NCBI GenBank assembly: GCA_030068145.1
Contig: JAPJBO010000375.1
Coordinates: 1-64,000 of the forward strand
Length of the DNA: 64,000 nt
Source of the DNA: Diplonema papillatum
Lineage: Eukaryota; Euglenozoa; Diplonemea; Diplonemida; Diplonemidae
Reading direction: 5' to 3'
Of this stretch, positions 9,645 to 20,000 are shown piece after piece; position 1 is the first letter of the stretch; every line of letters starts with the position of its first letter. The notes under the pieces are model-generated. The model was not told where the DNA came from, ran no database searches, and was given only the letters and a program-made list of their open reading frames with translations. Position numbers and translations under genes: made by a program.

Positions 9645-10110
9645 CTCCAGAACTCCGGCGAAGATAAGGTATCTCCTCGGAAGAAATCTGTTCCCGTTTT
9701 CGGGATTTGGAAGCTGGGAGTGGGAGCCGGTAGCAGGTCGGAGCAGGTAGATTGAGTCACGCCTTCTTTTACACGGCTCTCCTTCTCCACTTCTTTTTTT
9801 GGTGCCCGTGACGTCTTAACTTGAAACAAGGCATTCTGGAGGTTAGTGCCCACCGCTCGTCCATTTCCCCAAATTTGACTTTTCGGGCCCTGCCCTCATA
9901 GAGCATGGACACACCGAAGCCACCACCTCATCCTCCCCCGGCTGAGGACACAGCCTCGGCAAATCGATGGGTCCTTGAAGATCGTTGGCCATGGCGGCGC
10001 TCTTGTTTCGGTCGGCAAGGCAGCAAGCTTTATCGAGGATGCGAGTTTCCGAGTATAGGTGATGTGGGCTGGGGCTTTCTTGGCCCTGTCGCTCTCTCCG
10101 CGCTATCACG
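9645..10110 (-). pseudogene. Possible N-terminal remnant of the recombinase element
   Basis: Two short minus-strand ORFs (9569-9853 and 9843-10109) lie immediately upstream of the recombinase in its direction of reading. One carries basic Lys/Glu-rich sequence followed by GTDFFRGDTLSSPEFWSWL. Neither matches a family I know. Position and strand suggest they belong to the same transposon. Confidence 0.3.
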
Positions 10111-10156
10111 GCTTTGAGCCTCGATTTGATTTCTTAATCGTACATCTGTACTGACG

Positions 10157-10326
10157 GGAACATTTCCGGAACAACGGTTGCACATGAAAGAGAAAACGAT
10201 GCCAACAAAAACTATAACTCTAAAAAAGTGCTAATACAGGAAACCCCCCAGAGAGGTTCATACCCTGTACGCGCGAAGAACAAAATTGCATCACCTTCCA
10301 CCTTGCCCCAACTCCGGAAATGTTCC
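10157..10326. repeat. MITE, perfect 14-bp TIRs GGAACATTTCCGGA
   Basis: A 170-bp unit is bounded by GGAACATTTCCGGA at 10157-10170 and its exact reverse complement at 10313-10326. It has no coding capacity. Related copies are at 13035-13229, 45413-45611 and 60527-60705, with a half copy at 49251. Confidence 0.8.
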
Positions 10327-10559
10327 AAACCCAGATACACACCCGTCACCCTGCCCACAGCACTGAGACCGGTCTCGAATTTCGGTTAAGAGGAGTGAGT
10401 GCGACTGCGGAACAACAGAACAACGCGATCAAACAGCGCACGCCTACAACCGGCGGCTGCGAGCTCGGCTGCGACATCTGCTACAAAAGCAAGGTCGGGG
10501 GGCCTCGATCATTTCCACGCACTCATGAAGATCGAGGCGGTCAAATAAATGATCCTCTT

Positions 10560-10703
10560 CATGAGACGACACGTCTCACCGTTCGCATCTGAGTCAGATG
10601 ATTCTGACTCGGTTGCAAGCAGTTCTTTTACCGAGACGACACGTTTCACCGTTCGCATCTGAGTCAGATGATTCTGACTCGGTTTGCAAGCAGTTTCTTT
10701 ACG
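10560..10703. repeat. Two 72-bp direct repeats with hairpin core
   Basis: Two near-identical units lie in tandem. Each holds the hairpin GAGTCAGA-tgat-TCTGACTC. The first also holds GAGACG-aca-CGTCTC, degraded in the second. Confidence 0.8.
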
Positions 10704-10811
10704 TTGTCTACCTCTCGCCATCTCTCCCACCTTCTTTCCACACTCCCTTCGGATTCAACTGGATGGAATGATTCGTTTCATCTGTTTGGATCGAAAATAG
10801 GTACGATCATT

Positions 10812-10972
10812 TAAAGGGGAGGGTCGAATAAAAACAGTTATTTGACACACGTCTGGTTGTCTAAAAACACTACCATTACTTGATCCTGCTACTGTTCGGC
10901 TACCCGGAACTTTTTTTAGTATTCGACAAATCGAATAATAACACAGGTGCTATTATTCGACCCCCCCCTTTA
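10812..10972. repeat. TA-flanked MITE with AAGGGG ends
   Basis: Ends AAGGGGAGGGTCGAATAA (10814) and the inverse of AAGGGGGGGTCGAATAA (ending 10970) are flanked on both sides by TA, as expected for Tc1/mariner-type target duplication. An internal palindrome TATTCGACAAATCGAATA is at 10919-10936. It shares its end type with 55160-56874. Confidence 0.72.
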
Positions 10973-11491
10973 CCTTGCTATACTACAGGCTGTAGTACCC
11001 ATTGCTGCCAGGTCAAAATCGACTCGAGACCGGAACCGTGGAAGGCCCACAGAACGGAAGAATTCGGCACTCTCGTGCCTCACCGGGATCTCGCCACCAA
11101 ACATCTTCTCATCGGACAAAATATTTGGTGGAAAGCATCCTGCGGGGCGGGCTCCCCGTGTGTTTTATCTGAATGCCCAGACACGGTTGTCAGGGGGGCC
11201 TTGTCCTGGTACCGTAGGTAGTCCTGGCGTGCATGCTACTAATCGCAAACCCTAGAGGTTTCTGCACAGCCAAGGCATTACTAATATAAAGGCCCCGGCG
11301 TCAATGCCTCCAATCATTCGCTTTACCTGGCGTGGCTTCTGTTTTGGTTCTAGCTATCCTGAGGGAAACTTCGGAGTGAACCAGCTACTAGATGGTTCGA
11401 TGGGTCTTTCGCCCCTGCACTCAGCTTTGACGAGCGATTTGCACGTCAACACCGCAACAGAGCCTGGCCCACTAGACTCTCCAAAAAACAG

Positions 11492-12090
11492 GCTCGCGCC
11501 CCGGAAATATTGTCGCCGGTACTTGGGCGGCGTTGTTGCACCATGGTGAAAGCGGCTTCGTAGAGTCCACCAAGCAGATCGTAAAGGCAGCTCGGTTCGT
11601 GAAGGAAGCATGCGGCAGTATTGCCGGCATCTCAGTCATGGGCGACCCTTTGGTCAGCGTCGTCGCTTTTACAAGCAAAGAATTCGACATCTACCGGCTG
11701 CTGCTCCAGATGGAGAAGAAGGGTTGGGAGCTCAACAGTCTGCAGTTCCCTCCCGCGCTTCACCTGTGCGTGACGATGCTCCACGCGAAGAACGACATGG
11801 AGCACGCCAAGCGCTTCGTCGACGACTTGACCATGGAGACTGCCAAGCTCCTCGAAACTAAAGACGAAAAGGCGACGGGCATGGCTGCCCTGTACGGGAC
11901 TACGCAATCCATTCCAGACCGTTCCGCCATTGGTGACGTTGCGAAGCTGTATTTCGATGCTTACTACGACGCAGCAGATCCGGGCGAGGTATACGACACT
12001 CCCCTTCCCGTCTCCAACCTCCTCAAGTGTCAGGCATGCTTACTCCAAGTCGGTTGGCGTAAAACCCGCAATGCCGGATGGAGAAGCTGA
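11492..12090 (+). CDS. Sphingosine-1-phosphate lyase, C-terminal exon
   Basis: S1P lyase is a PLP-dependent ER enzyme that splits sphingoid base phosphates into a fatty aldehyde and phosphoethanolamine. The exon opens after an acceptor ending AACAG (11487-11491) and reads SRPGNIVAGTWAAL, then HHGESGFVESTKQIVKAAR, FDIYRLLLQM, LQFPPALHLCVTMLHA and ATGMAALYG. These are the family's conserved C-terminal blocks in order. No upstream exon with the PLP lysine was found between 7.7 and 11.5 kb, so the gene is either broken or has a very long intron. The end is uncertain: a possible donor GAG/GTATAC lies at 11990, and the last 30 bases of this ORF fall in a dispersed repeat. Confidence 0.82.
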
Positions 12091-12210
12091 CAACCTCCCA
12101 CGCTCTATCCCGCCCCAGCACCCTTCGAGAGGAAGGCGGTGTATTCAGGTTGTAGTGAGGCGACCGGAAACTCCTCGGAGAGATGGCCCTGCACTCCAAC
12201 TCGTCTCTCT
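12063..12210. repeat. Two dispersed repeat segments
   Basis: 12070-12135 (GCCGGATGGAGAAGCTGA and following) matches 62707-62775. 12158-12210 (CGACCGGAAACTCCTCGGAG and following) matches 56993-57047. The first supplies the last codons of the S1P lyase ORF. Confidence 0.65.
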
Positions 12211-13034
12211 CTCTGTCTCTCTCTCTTCATGTGCTTTCCACTGGTTCCGAAGTTGGAAAGGCAGCCAACGAGCTAAGGAAACGCACTGCCTTGCCGCTGC
12301 GTGAAGACGAAGCTCGGGGATACACTCTCGCTAAGAGGGAGCCACGTTAGAACGGGTCCGCAACACACACACCACACACACACACAGGACGATGTTCAGA
12401 GCTCTTAAACCGGAGGACATATTCAGATGCCACAAATCCACACCAAGCCGAGTTGGTGAAAACCCCTCTCGACCCCATGTGTTCGATACACGTCGACTTC
12501 GAGACGCGCTTTGCATCCGAGGTACTGCAGTTACTTGGCCAGCGGCTCATTCGAGCGCCTCGATCGTGCCTTGCCTCCCTCGAGTCCACGGTTTCTCTTC
12601 ACAAAGAAACAGTCCAGAAAGCTCTAGCGTGTCGTGTGTTGGGCAACCAACGCCATAATTGTGTCCTCGTCTTTGCGAGTGAAGTACCTAAGTCCCCTCC
12701 CGCGCATCCACACACACGCCTTGTTCCAGCTGCCCCGCTCTGTTTTGTTTGAATGGGCACTACCGTTCACGTTTCGCGTGTGATTGTGCGTATGCGTGTT
12801 TTACAAACCGACGTCGTCTGACAAGTGCGTCGTTCCAGCGTTCTCATCTTGCCCTGAGTCCATCTCTTTGTTGTTTGTTGTCTGCGTGCGTTTGCAGTCA
12901 ACGCATGTCCTCGCCTTCGTTAATAGTCAAATGAAACATTGAAATGCCAAGTCGCCCGTGCCAGGGCACCCCTCGGACGACTCAAACGCTCTCCCGGGTG
13001 CGCTCAAAGGAACCTGAGCTTAGCGCTGGGCGAA
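12211..13034. other. Gene-free; CA microsatellite
   Basis: Holds CT- and CA-rich simple sequence (CACACA at 12362-12388). Short ORFs on both strands show no recognisable domain. Confidence 0.4.
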
Positions 13035-13229
13035 GAAACATTTCCGGAGTGTGGATTGCACCCTAATCAACGAGGCACCCGTCGATCAGCATCAGCTGAT
13101 CAGCGATGATGCAAAAATGATAAGGCAAATGGCTCTTTTGTTCCCGCGTGCTGAAGGTAAGCAACCTGTCTGAGGGGAGGTGTCTTCGTTTAATGATTTA
13201 TGTGCAACCGTTGGTTCCGAGAATGTTCT
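13035..13229. repeat. MITE copy, GGAACATTTCCGGA family
   Basis: Left end GAAACATTTCCGGA and right end TCCGAGAATGTTCT are degraded forms of the 14-bp TIR at 10157. Inside is GATCAGCATCAGCTGATC, which recurs inverted in the copy at 60527-60705. Confidence 0.65.
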
Positions 13230-13856
13230 CTTCAGTACAAATGTGCTAATAAGAAAGAAGCGTCGCTCTAAGATAAGCGCTCACTGACACCATCCAACAA
13301 TCAAACACACAAGCTTTCACAAAGCTCTGGCAAGAGCACCCTCGTTCTCCCTGGCAAGAGCTCTACAAACTCGCCTTCTCTCAGCTCTTCGAGCTGGAGG
13401 GCTACAGTTAGGTACAGTTAGGTACATCGCCACGCCCAAGGTCTTATGCCACGTTATCATCGGGTTGCCGTTCCTCCCTTCGACCGGACGGGCTGAGGAA
13501 ACGAAGCACCCCGTTCTTCAGTACCTGAAACGAAGCTCCCTGTTCTTCAGTACCTGCCATCCCAGTTCTGAAGCGAGGTGCAAAAGAAGGGGCCATGGAG
13601 GCCAACCTTTTCTGGGATCCAAGGTGGTATTTTGACGATTTCGTGACCGATCTTTCCATTCCGTGTCTTCTCGGGAGCAGCGGGCACGTATCACTTGATC
13701 TGGTTCGATTGCTCGAACCTCACTCGGGCGCGTTTGCGGACACACGGAAAGGTATCGGGCAAAGCCTCGTGGGCAAGGAAAACGCTTTTAGTAATAAGTC
13801 CCTCCCAGCCCGATTCCGGCCCCGAATGGCAGATAAATAAATGGTACCCTTCTGCC

Positions 13857-14346
13857 CCAGGGCTTACGCTCCTTTTTGGGTCTCCGAGGTATACGTGTGG
13901 TCTACATGTGGACGCTTCAGGTTCGAGGGGGAAAAAACCTTTCCCCCTATGTACGACGTAGCGCCAACAGGGACTTGGAGACACTTGGCTGTGCGGTCTT
14001 GGCAACTTGTCAGTCCGGCCCCCCGGCAGGGCTTACGCTCCGTTTCTGGTCTCAGAGAAAATACGTGTGGTCCACGTGTGGGCGCTTAAGGCTCGAGGGA
14101 AAAAAAAACGTTTCCCCTTATGTACTGGACTTGCCGACACCTGGCTGTGCGGCCTTGACCACTAGTGGGCCTAGACTCCCCTGCACGTGGACCTACCTGT
14201 GGGTGGAAGCACTTGCGGAAGGAAATAAATCACAATTCCACATGCGGTACCTGTGGATCCACACGTGAAAGCACACGTGGGGGAATTTTTCCAAAATAAT
14301 TAACGTGTGGAAATCCACACGTTCCACACGTGGAGCGTAAGCCCTG
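13857..14346. mobile_element. hAT-like MITE, TIR CAGGGCTTACGCTCC
   Basis: The 15-bp TIR CAGGGCTTACGCTCC (13858-13872) is matched by GGAGCGTAAGCCCTG (14332-14346). CTTCTGCC occurs at 13849-13856 and again at 14347-14354, an 8-bp target duplication as made by hAT transposases (one base separates the left copy from the TIR). A second internal copy of the left end at 14028 marks a tandem duplication of about 170 bp. The interior is rich in CACGTG and ACGTGTGG words. Confidence 0.8.
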
Positions 14347-14420
14347 CTTCTGCCGACACGTTGACTTCCTCCGGAAACTCGGAGGTTAGCGGGGGGAGCA
14401 CTGACCTCACTCAACAACCC

Positions 14421-14482
14421 TTTCGACGATGGTCACCCGGAGGCTTGCAACCCCGGATCTTCAAGCGAACTTTCAATCAACA
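14421..14482 (+). repeat. Splice-associated repeat module, copy 1
   Basis: About 60 bp (GGTCACCCGGAGGCTT, then CTTCAAGCGAACTTTCA) matches 39618-39688 and 53078-53140. An AG follows at 14489 (AATCAACAAG), with a short open stretch reading ERKDELLHTVVGG after it. This copy is less convincing as an exon flank than the other two. Confidence 0.5.
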
Positions 14483-14489
14483 AGGAACG

Positions 14490-15350
14490 GAAAGACGAAC
14501 TGCTGCATACCGTCGTGGGAGGGGGTATGGGGGTAGGCCCTCACTTTGCGACGTTTCCTATCCCCCGGTTCGTTTTGTCTTTCGTTCACCGCTTCCCCTG
14601 TTTTGTGCGAACGAGCGTGCTTGTCGTTGCTATAAACAGCGTGCTGTGGTATTCTGCTTGACCCCTTTTATGGCCAGCAGTGGGCCTCCCGTTCTGAATT
14701 CTGGCTTCCGGCCCGGTCTCTCACCACGATTTGACGTGGGCGGGTTTAGATCTACATCTACATCTGATTAGCAGCTCAAATACAATACCTTGTCGACAAC
14801 GATCAATGACAAGACTATAACTTCTATCAAACAGAACTACGCGTCTCTCAATGGCCCAGCCAAGTTCCGCCCACAGACTCTCTCGTCTCGTGTTGTGTGC
14901 GAGAAGCCCTGTCGCGTCAGACCACCGGTTTGGGAAACTGCGTAAACGTGCACCCAGGCACGCAAACGGCAGTCCGCAGCTCTCATGACGCGTGTCCGTC
15001 GGCACGGTCACTCCAATGCAAGGTCGTTTTCCACCGATCGTGCATCCGTATGGACCCGTTTGCCGAAGCGGGTGTGATTCTAGAAAACCATTGGTTACCC
15101 GAACCGTGGCCACAGTGAATTCTTGGCGGCCTGGCCGTAGAAGGTTGAAACAAGATATTGCACACGTGCACAAACAGACTCCGCCTCTGGGCAAACAGCT
15201 TCGAAGGCATCGCCTAAAGTACGAACCTCGAGACTTCCCGCAACTAGCCCTTTCCCCAACTAATCCCGCCCCTCTGTGTATTTTCGAACCTTTTTTCGTA
15301 TCGGTTATTCTCCCTTTTTTTTTTCCAGCAGGTGTACTGGAGGGAGCATT
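14490..15350. other. No supported gene
   Basis: A 213-codon minus-strand ORF (14721-15362) has no domain, ends at a repeat and looks like chance. No RNA gene was seen. Confidence 0.35.
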
Positions 15351-15605
15351 TTCCGGAAACAACGGTTGTTGAACGCTTGCGCCCGCCCACTAAACCCAGA
15401 TTTACCTGTGTTTCGTGTGGGCTACAGCACATTTACCTCCTTTGATCTATCGCAACTGGCAGTCTCCTCAAGCATTTCCTACAAAGCAGGTGCTTCAGTG
15501 GCTTATATATGGGTCTGGTGCTCGGACAAAGTCCGAGCAACCAAAAAAAAAAAAGCACAGAATGCCCCGGCTGAGGGGCCCAGTAGTAGTGCTACAGTAC
15601 ACCGG
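15351..15605 (+). repeat. Dispersed repeat family A with strong hairpin and A-tail
   Basis: 15363-15510 matches the reverse complement of 53888-54037. Its right part (CAGTGGCTTATATATGGGTC, then GCTCGGAC-aaa-GTCCGAGC and an A-run) matches 43845-43990. The 8-bp hairpin followed by poly(A) is kept in both copies. No coding potential. Confidence 0.75.
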
Positions 15606-17082
15606 ATACTGCACCTTTGGATCATCGTTGAAGCAACGTACAGCCTCAATTTTGGAACCAGCGACTGGCCCAACACTGGTGCGCCTTGGTTGGCGCGCGC
15701 CTTTTCGGTTGGCAACGCATGCCCTGTGCCTGCTGTCGTCCGAACTACCACAATTGCGTGCAGTCTATTGTCACAGACCGTCGCTGCATACCAGGTTTAA
15801 ACTACTGCTACCACTGCTGCTGCTGCTGTGTCCCTCACTTCCACTTTCTAACTAAGAAAAGGCAAAGTAGAATGACGTCCTTTCGCTCGAAAAGGCTCAT
15901 CCCATTTTTTGCCGGTGCACGAGGCACTCGAAGTCCTTGTGGTCAAATGCCTCCATCCGACCGAAATGAAACATGCCCACTTAACTGGAGCGGCTGAACC
16001 AAGCGAGCGGGAGACAGGCGCATATCTGGCAAGTCCGGTAGCGATCGTCGTCGATTTTCTATGCCAAGACGCCCGCAAACTGACGGTGCAACCTTTCGAC
16101 TGCAATCTGCGATGCTGCTCATCGATATTGCGTTTAAAACTTGTATCCCGATGGTATTCCTTACTCGCAGCCTCCCGACTGCTCTCGACGCTTGATTAAC
16201 AAGTTGCTACCGGTGCCACAAAAGAAATTGATGCAAAGAACGAAAGAACGAACCGCGAGAACACGCGGGCTTTTTTCGTCCGAATGAGAAAAAAAAAGGT
16301 TGCCGTCTCTCCTCCTCCATGTTCCGAGCAGTTCCAAAGCTCTTCTCTCCCCCGCTCCGTTCCATCCGACTCTTGCCCGCCCCATCCCCTTTGCGCCCGC
16401 AACCTGACCTCGCCGCCCGCTTTCCCCTCCCCCAAGGGAAGTTCCCCCCGCCCCCCCAAGGCAAAAGAAGGGGATCCTCTTCCGCCGATTACCCGCCGCG
16501 TGCTCTCCTTTTCCGCCGATAGGCTGCTCCGGATGAATACACCCTTAACGGCCCCGGTGCTGCCCAAAAAGCACCGTTTATCCACCTCGCCTGTGCAATT
16601 CGGGCCCAGTCCAGAGATTGTACAGAGGCAAGGGGTGCCTGTGTGTCTACGATCCTACATGGCCCACTTGCTATGAGGTTTTCATGTTTTGCATCGAAAA
16701 ACGTGGCACGATACATGAGACGATGCGAGAAGGGGAAGGGGGATTTGAGCAGTTTCCCCCTGTTGGCATCCTTCCGTAGTAAAAAGCAGACGACATGTTT
16801 ATGTTGTGCCTTCCACCTTCGCCTCCCGGGCCCTAGCAAGCCACACCCAAGAGGGGAAACCGGCCCCCCCTGTTGGAAACGCCGCTCCAAAACAGGTTTA
16901 GCCTCACGGATTAGGTTCCGGGGCCGGTAGTGGCCGTGTTTCGCTCAAACAGTTGTTTTTTGGGTTAGAAATGCAAAGAATCTGGCGATAAGCTGCATTA
17001 GCTCAAACAGACGTGAACAAAGCAGGCTCTCCTGGGGTGTGGGTGCAAAAGGAACGGGGGCGTGCCCGACCCCGAGCCCGAA
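15606..17082. other. No supported gene; upstream of M16 gene
   Basis: Several small ORFs without domains. 16960-17000 contains GGTTAGAAATGCAAAGAATC, which is repeated near 57710 and 57830. The last 100 bases would hold the promoter or a 5' exon of the peptidase gene, but no element can be named. Confidence 0.35.
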
Positions 17083-20000
17083 ATGAACGCGTGGGAGCCC
17101 GTGTGCCGGTATACGCAGCGCACGGCCACCTTCGGCTACCGCCTGCGGCACAAGGAGACCTCTTTCTTGATAGACGTGCTCGACCTGCAGTTCCTCCCGC
17201 AAGCCCTGATATACGTGGACACCCCCCTTCGCAGCGACAAAGGCGAGGCGCACACGCTAGAGCACGTGCTGCTCGGCAAAGGCAAGCGCGCGCAGTATGT
17301 GAGAACGTGCGAAGAGATGAGCCTCGCCACCGCCACGGCCTTCACGGAGCGGGCGCGCACCGCCTTCACGATGCAGACCGCGGCCAGCAGCGACTGCTTC
17401 TACGGGCTCCTCAAGGAGAAGCTCGTCGCGTTGCTGGCGCCGGATTTCACCGACGACGAAATCTCCCACGAGGTCCAGCATTGGGTCGTGAACGACGAAG
17501 GAGAACCCGAGGAGAAAGGCACCGTGTACAACGAGCAGACGGCCGCTATGCAGCTGGCCAACCAGGTGTGTGTTCTCACATTTGAAAGCGTAGCACGACG
17601 TGAAGAAAGAAGAAGAGAAGAAAAAAGAAAAACGCCGCTCCTGACGGTCAACCACAGCTTGCAAAGCTTGAGTCGGAGGCAGCACAGTGCCACATCCGCT
17701 CTGCCCTGCGGCTGACCGTCTCGACGAGCTTGTGTTCAGCGCGAGCACCAAGCCCCAAGGTGCGCCAAGCCTTGATGCTTTAGTTTGGGAAATCGGGAGC
17801 CACCTGACCCGTAGGCCCGTGGCTCTGCAGTACCGCCGAACACGTGAAGCTTGGCTCCCGTGTAGCAGGCCTTCCCTGGCACCAAGACGACGTGAAACAC
17901 GAGGTATCCGCTCTGGATTCTCGCAAAGGTTCGCTTAGTTGACAACTTCTCCACCTGATTCGATGATAATAGTTTGTTGTTGTTGTTGGTTTTGCAGAGT
18001 TGGATCCCATGTTCAGAAGTTGTAGTTATTCTCGATTTCCCGAGCAATTTGGGACCACCTGACCGGTAGGTTCCGAGTTTTGGGTTGCTGGGGGCCCCTC
18101 TTTTTCCAGGCAAAACAGGGGTACCACACTGCAAGAAAGCGCCCTTGCTCCATCATGACCCGCGCTATCTCGGCCTGTAAAGCAAAGAGACAACCTGAAG
18201 GCCCCCAAAGGATCTCCACAATTTTTTTGTTACTAACAATCTTGCGGGTTGCCCTTCAATGTATTGTGCAGGCTAAAAAGACGTAGGCAGCGTGTTTTGG
18301 TGGTTGATCAGAATTCCTTACCTGAATATACACAGGGTAAATACAAGTGGGAAAACGATCACCCGGCACGCACAAACAAAACGAAGCGCCTGTCTTTTTT
18401 GTTAGCACGACAGAGCGGCGTCTCAGAAAGTGCACACAGCCACAGGCACCCCGCGAGGCCGGAGCCTCGGTGGTTGACTGTGAAGAAAGAATGGGAATTT
18501 AATGCCAGCTAATTTCGTCAAAGCGCCGGCAGAGAACGAAACCCACTGAACAGGACACGCATTTTCTTACAGCTTTGGCAGGCCAGCTAAGGACCGTAAC
18601 CACGTATTCTGCTTGGGCGAACGCGGCATTAAATGTACGTTGAATGCGCGGGACGAGTGGGAGCAACGGCTCCGAGTGACCCCTCGAAGGAGCGGAATTT
18701 AATGAAGCACCATTTACTGTAAACGCCAGGCACCATCTGAACCCTGTAACATGCTCTCCAACTCATAGGAAAACACCAGGCTCTGCGTGCGCACGAGATA
18801 ACCACCAAACCTCAGGTCGCGCACGACAAAGCGTACAAGTTGATGTACGGCGCCGGGCACCCCCTTAGCTGGAACCAAGGCGGAACCCCCGAGAAGATCC
18901 GAGAGCTGACCCCGCAGGAGGTGCGCGCGTACCACCGGGAGCACTACAAGCTCTCGAACATGGGGGCGATCGTGGCGGTGGCAGGAGGGGTGGCGCCCGT
19001 GCTGCGGGCCGTCGACCAGGTGCTGCGGGAAGTGGCCCGCGTGGTGCCGCCGCGGGAGGGGGCGGGGGGCGAGGAGCCGGCAGCCGGCGCGGAGCGCGAG
19101 CCGCAGCTCGCTCACAGCTGGTCCGGGGGCGCCGCCGTGGGCGGCGAGGGGTACCTGACCGCGGAGGTGAAGAACGAGCTCAGCGCGTTGTTCGGCGCGT
19201 CGATCGCTTCGCTGCGGGACGAGCTGCACGCGGAAAGCAGCAGGCCGGCGCGGCCCCCCAGCAACGCCGCCGCCGCCGACCCCGTGGGATCAACCCCGGG
19301 ACACCCCCCGAGCGTCGAACTCGGCATGCCGGCGCCCATCCCCGCTGCTGACGGGTCATTGCACACCTGCGAGTTCCCGCACGAGTCCGCGTCGGAAGAC
19401 GGGATCCTCCTGCTGATCTGGCCGGTGATCCTGCCGCCGGATGCGGCTGAGAACCGGGACGGCGCGTGGCTCGACGTGTCGCTGCTGATGCTGTTTTCGT
19501 CGATCTTCAGCAGCGGCGACACGTCGACGCTGAAGACGCAGCTGGCCGCCGGCGGGTTCGTCGACGTGAAGAGCGTGTCGAGCCACCTCTCGCTCACCAA
19601 GGGCACGCACCTCACCGTCTCCCTGCACATCCCGACCGCGAAGCTCACCGAAGCCTACGCGAGTGACGTCTCACGGGCAGTCACAGCCGAAATCAAGAGC
19701 CTGGCCAGCCTCCCCCCGGGGTCCCCGAGCCTCCACTGCTTCTGCGACCGGGCCGCGGGGCAGACCCGCTCGGACGACCGGCAGTCGTCCGAATTCTTGC
19801 ACAGTCCGCCGGAGTTTGGCGTCCGCGGGAAATACGCCGAGTGGCTCACCTTTTTGGACACGGCGGTCGCGTTGAACGGGAGTGAAGCTGTCGACGTCGA
19901 CCTGACGTTCGACCGCGAGAGAGACGCCCTCGAAGAGCTGATGGCCTCCTGCGGCCGGGTCAACCCGTGGGCTCCGTATTTGGAAGACGCGTGGAAGCTC

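Noticed and set aside
14028-14346. CACGTG cluster as a promoter enhancer of a host gene
   Set aside because: It lies fully inside the hAT-like MITE and no gene start is nearby.
14721-15362. 213-codon minus-strand ORF
   Set aside because: Covers repeat family A at one end, no domain or splice support.
15525-15555. Hairpin plus homopolymer as a bacterial rho-independent terminator
   Set aside because: The run is A, not T, on this strand, and the context is eukaryotic dispersed repeat.
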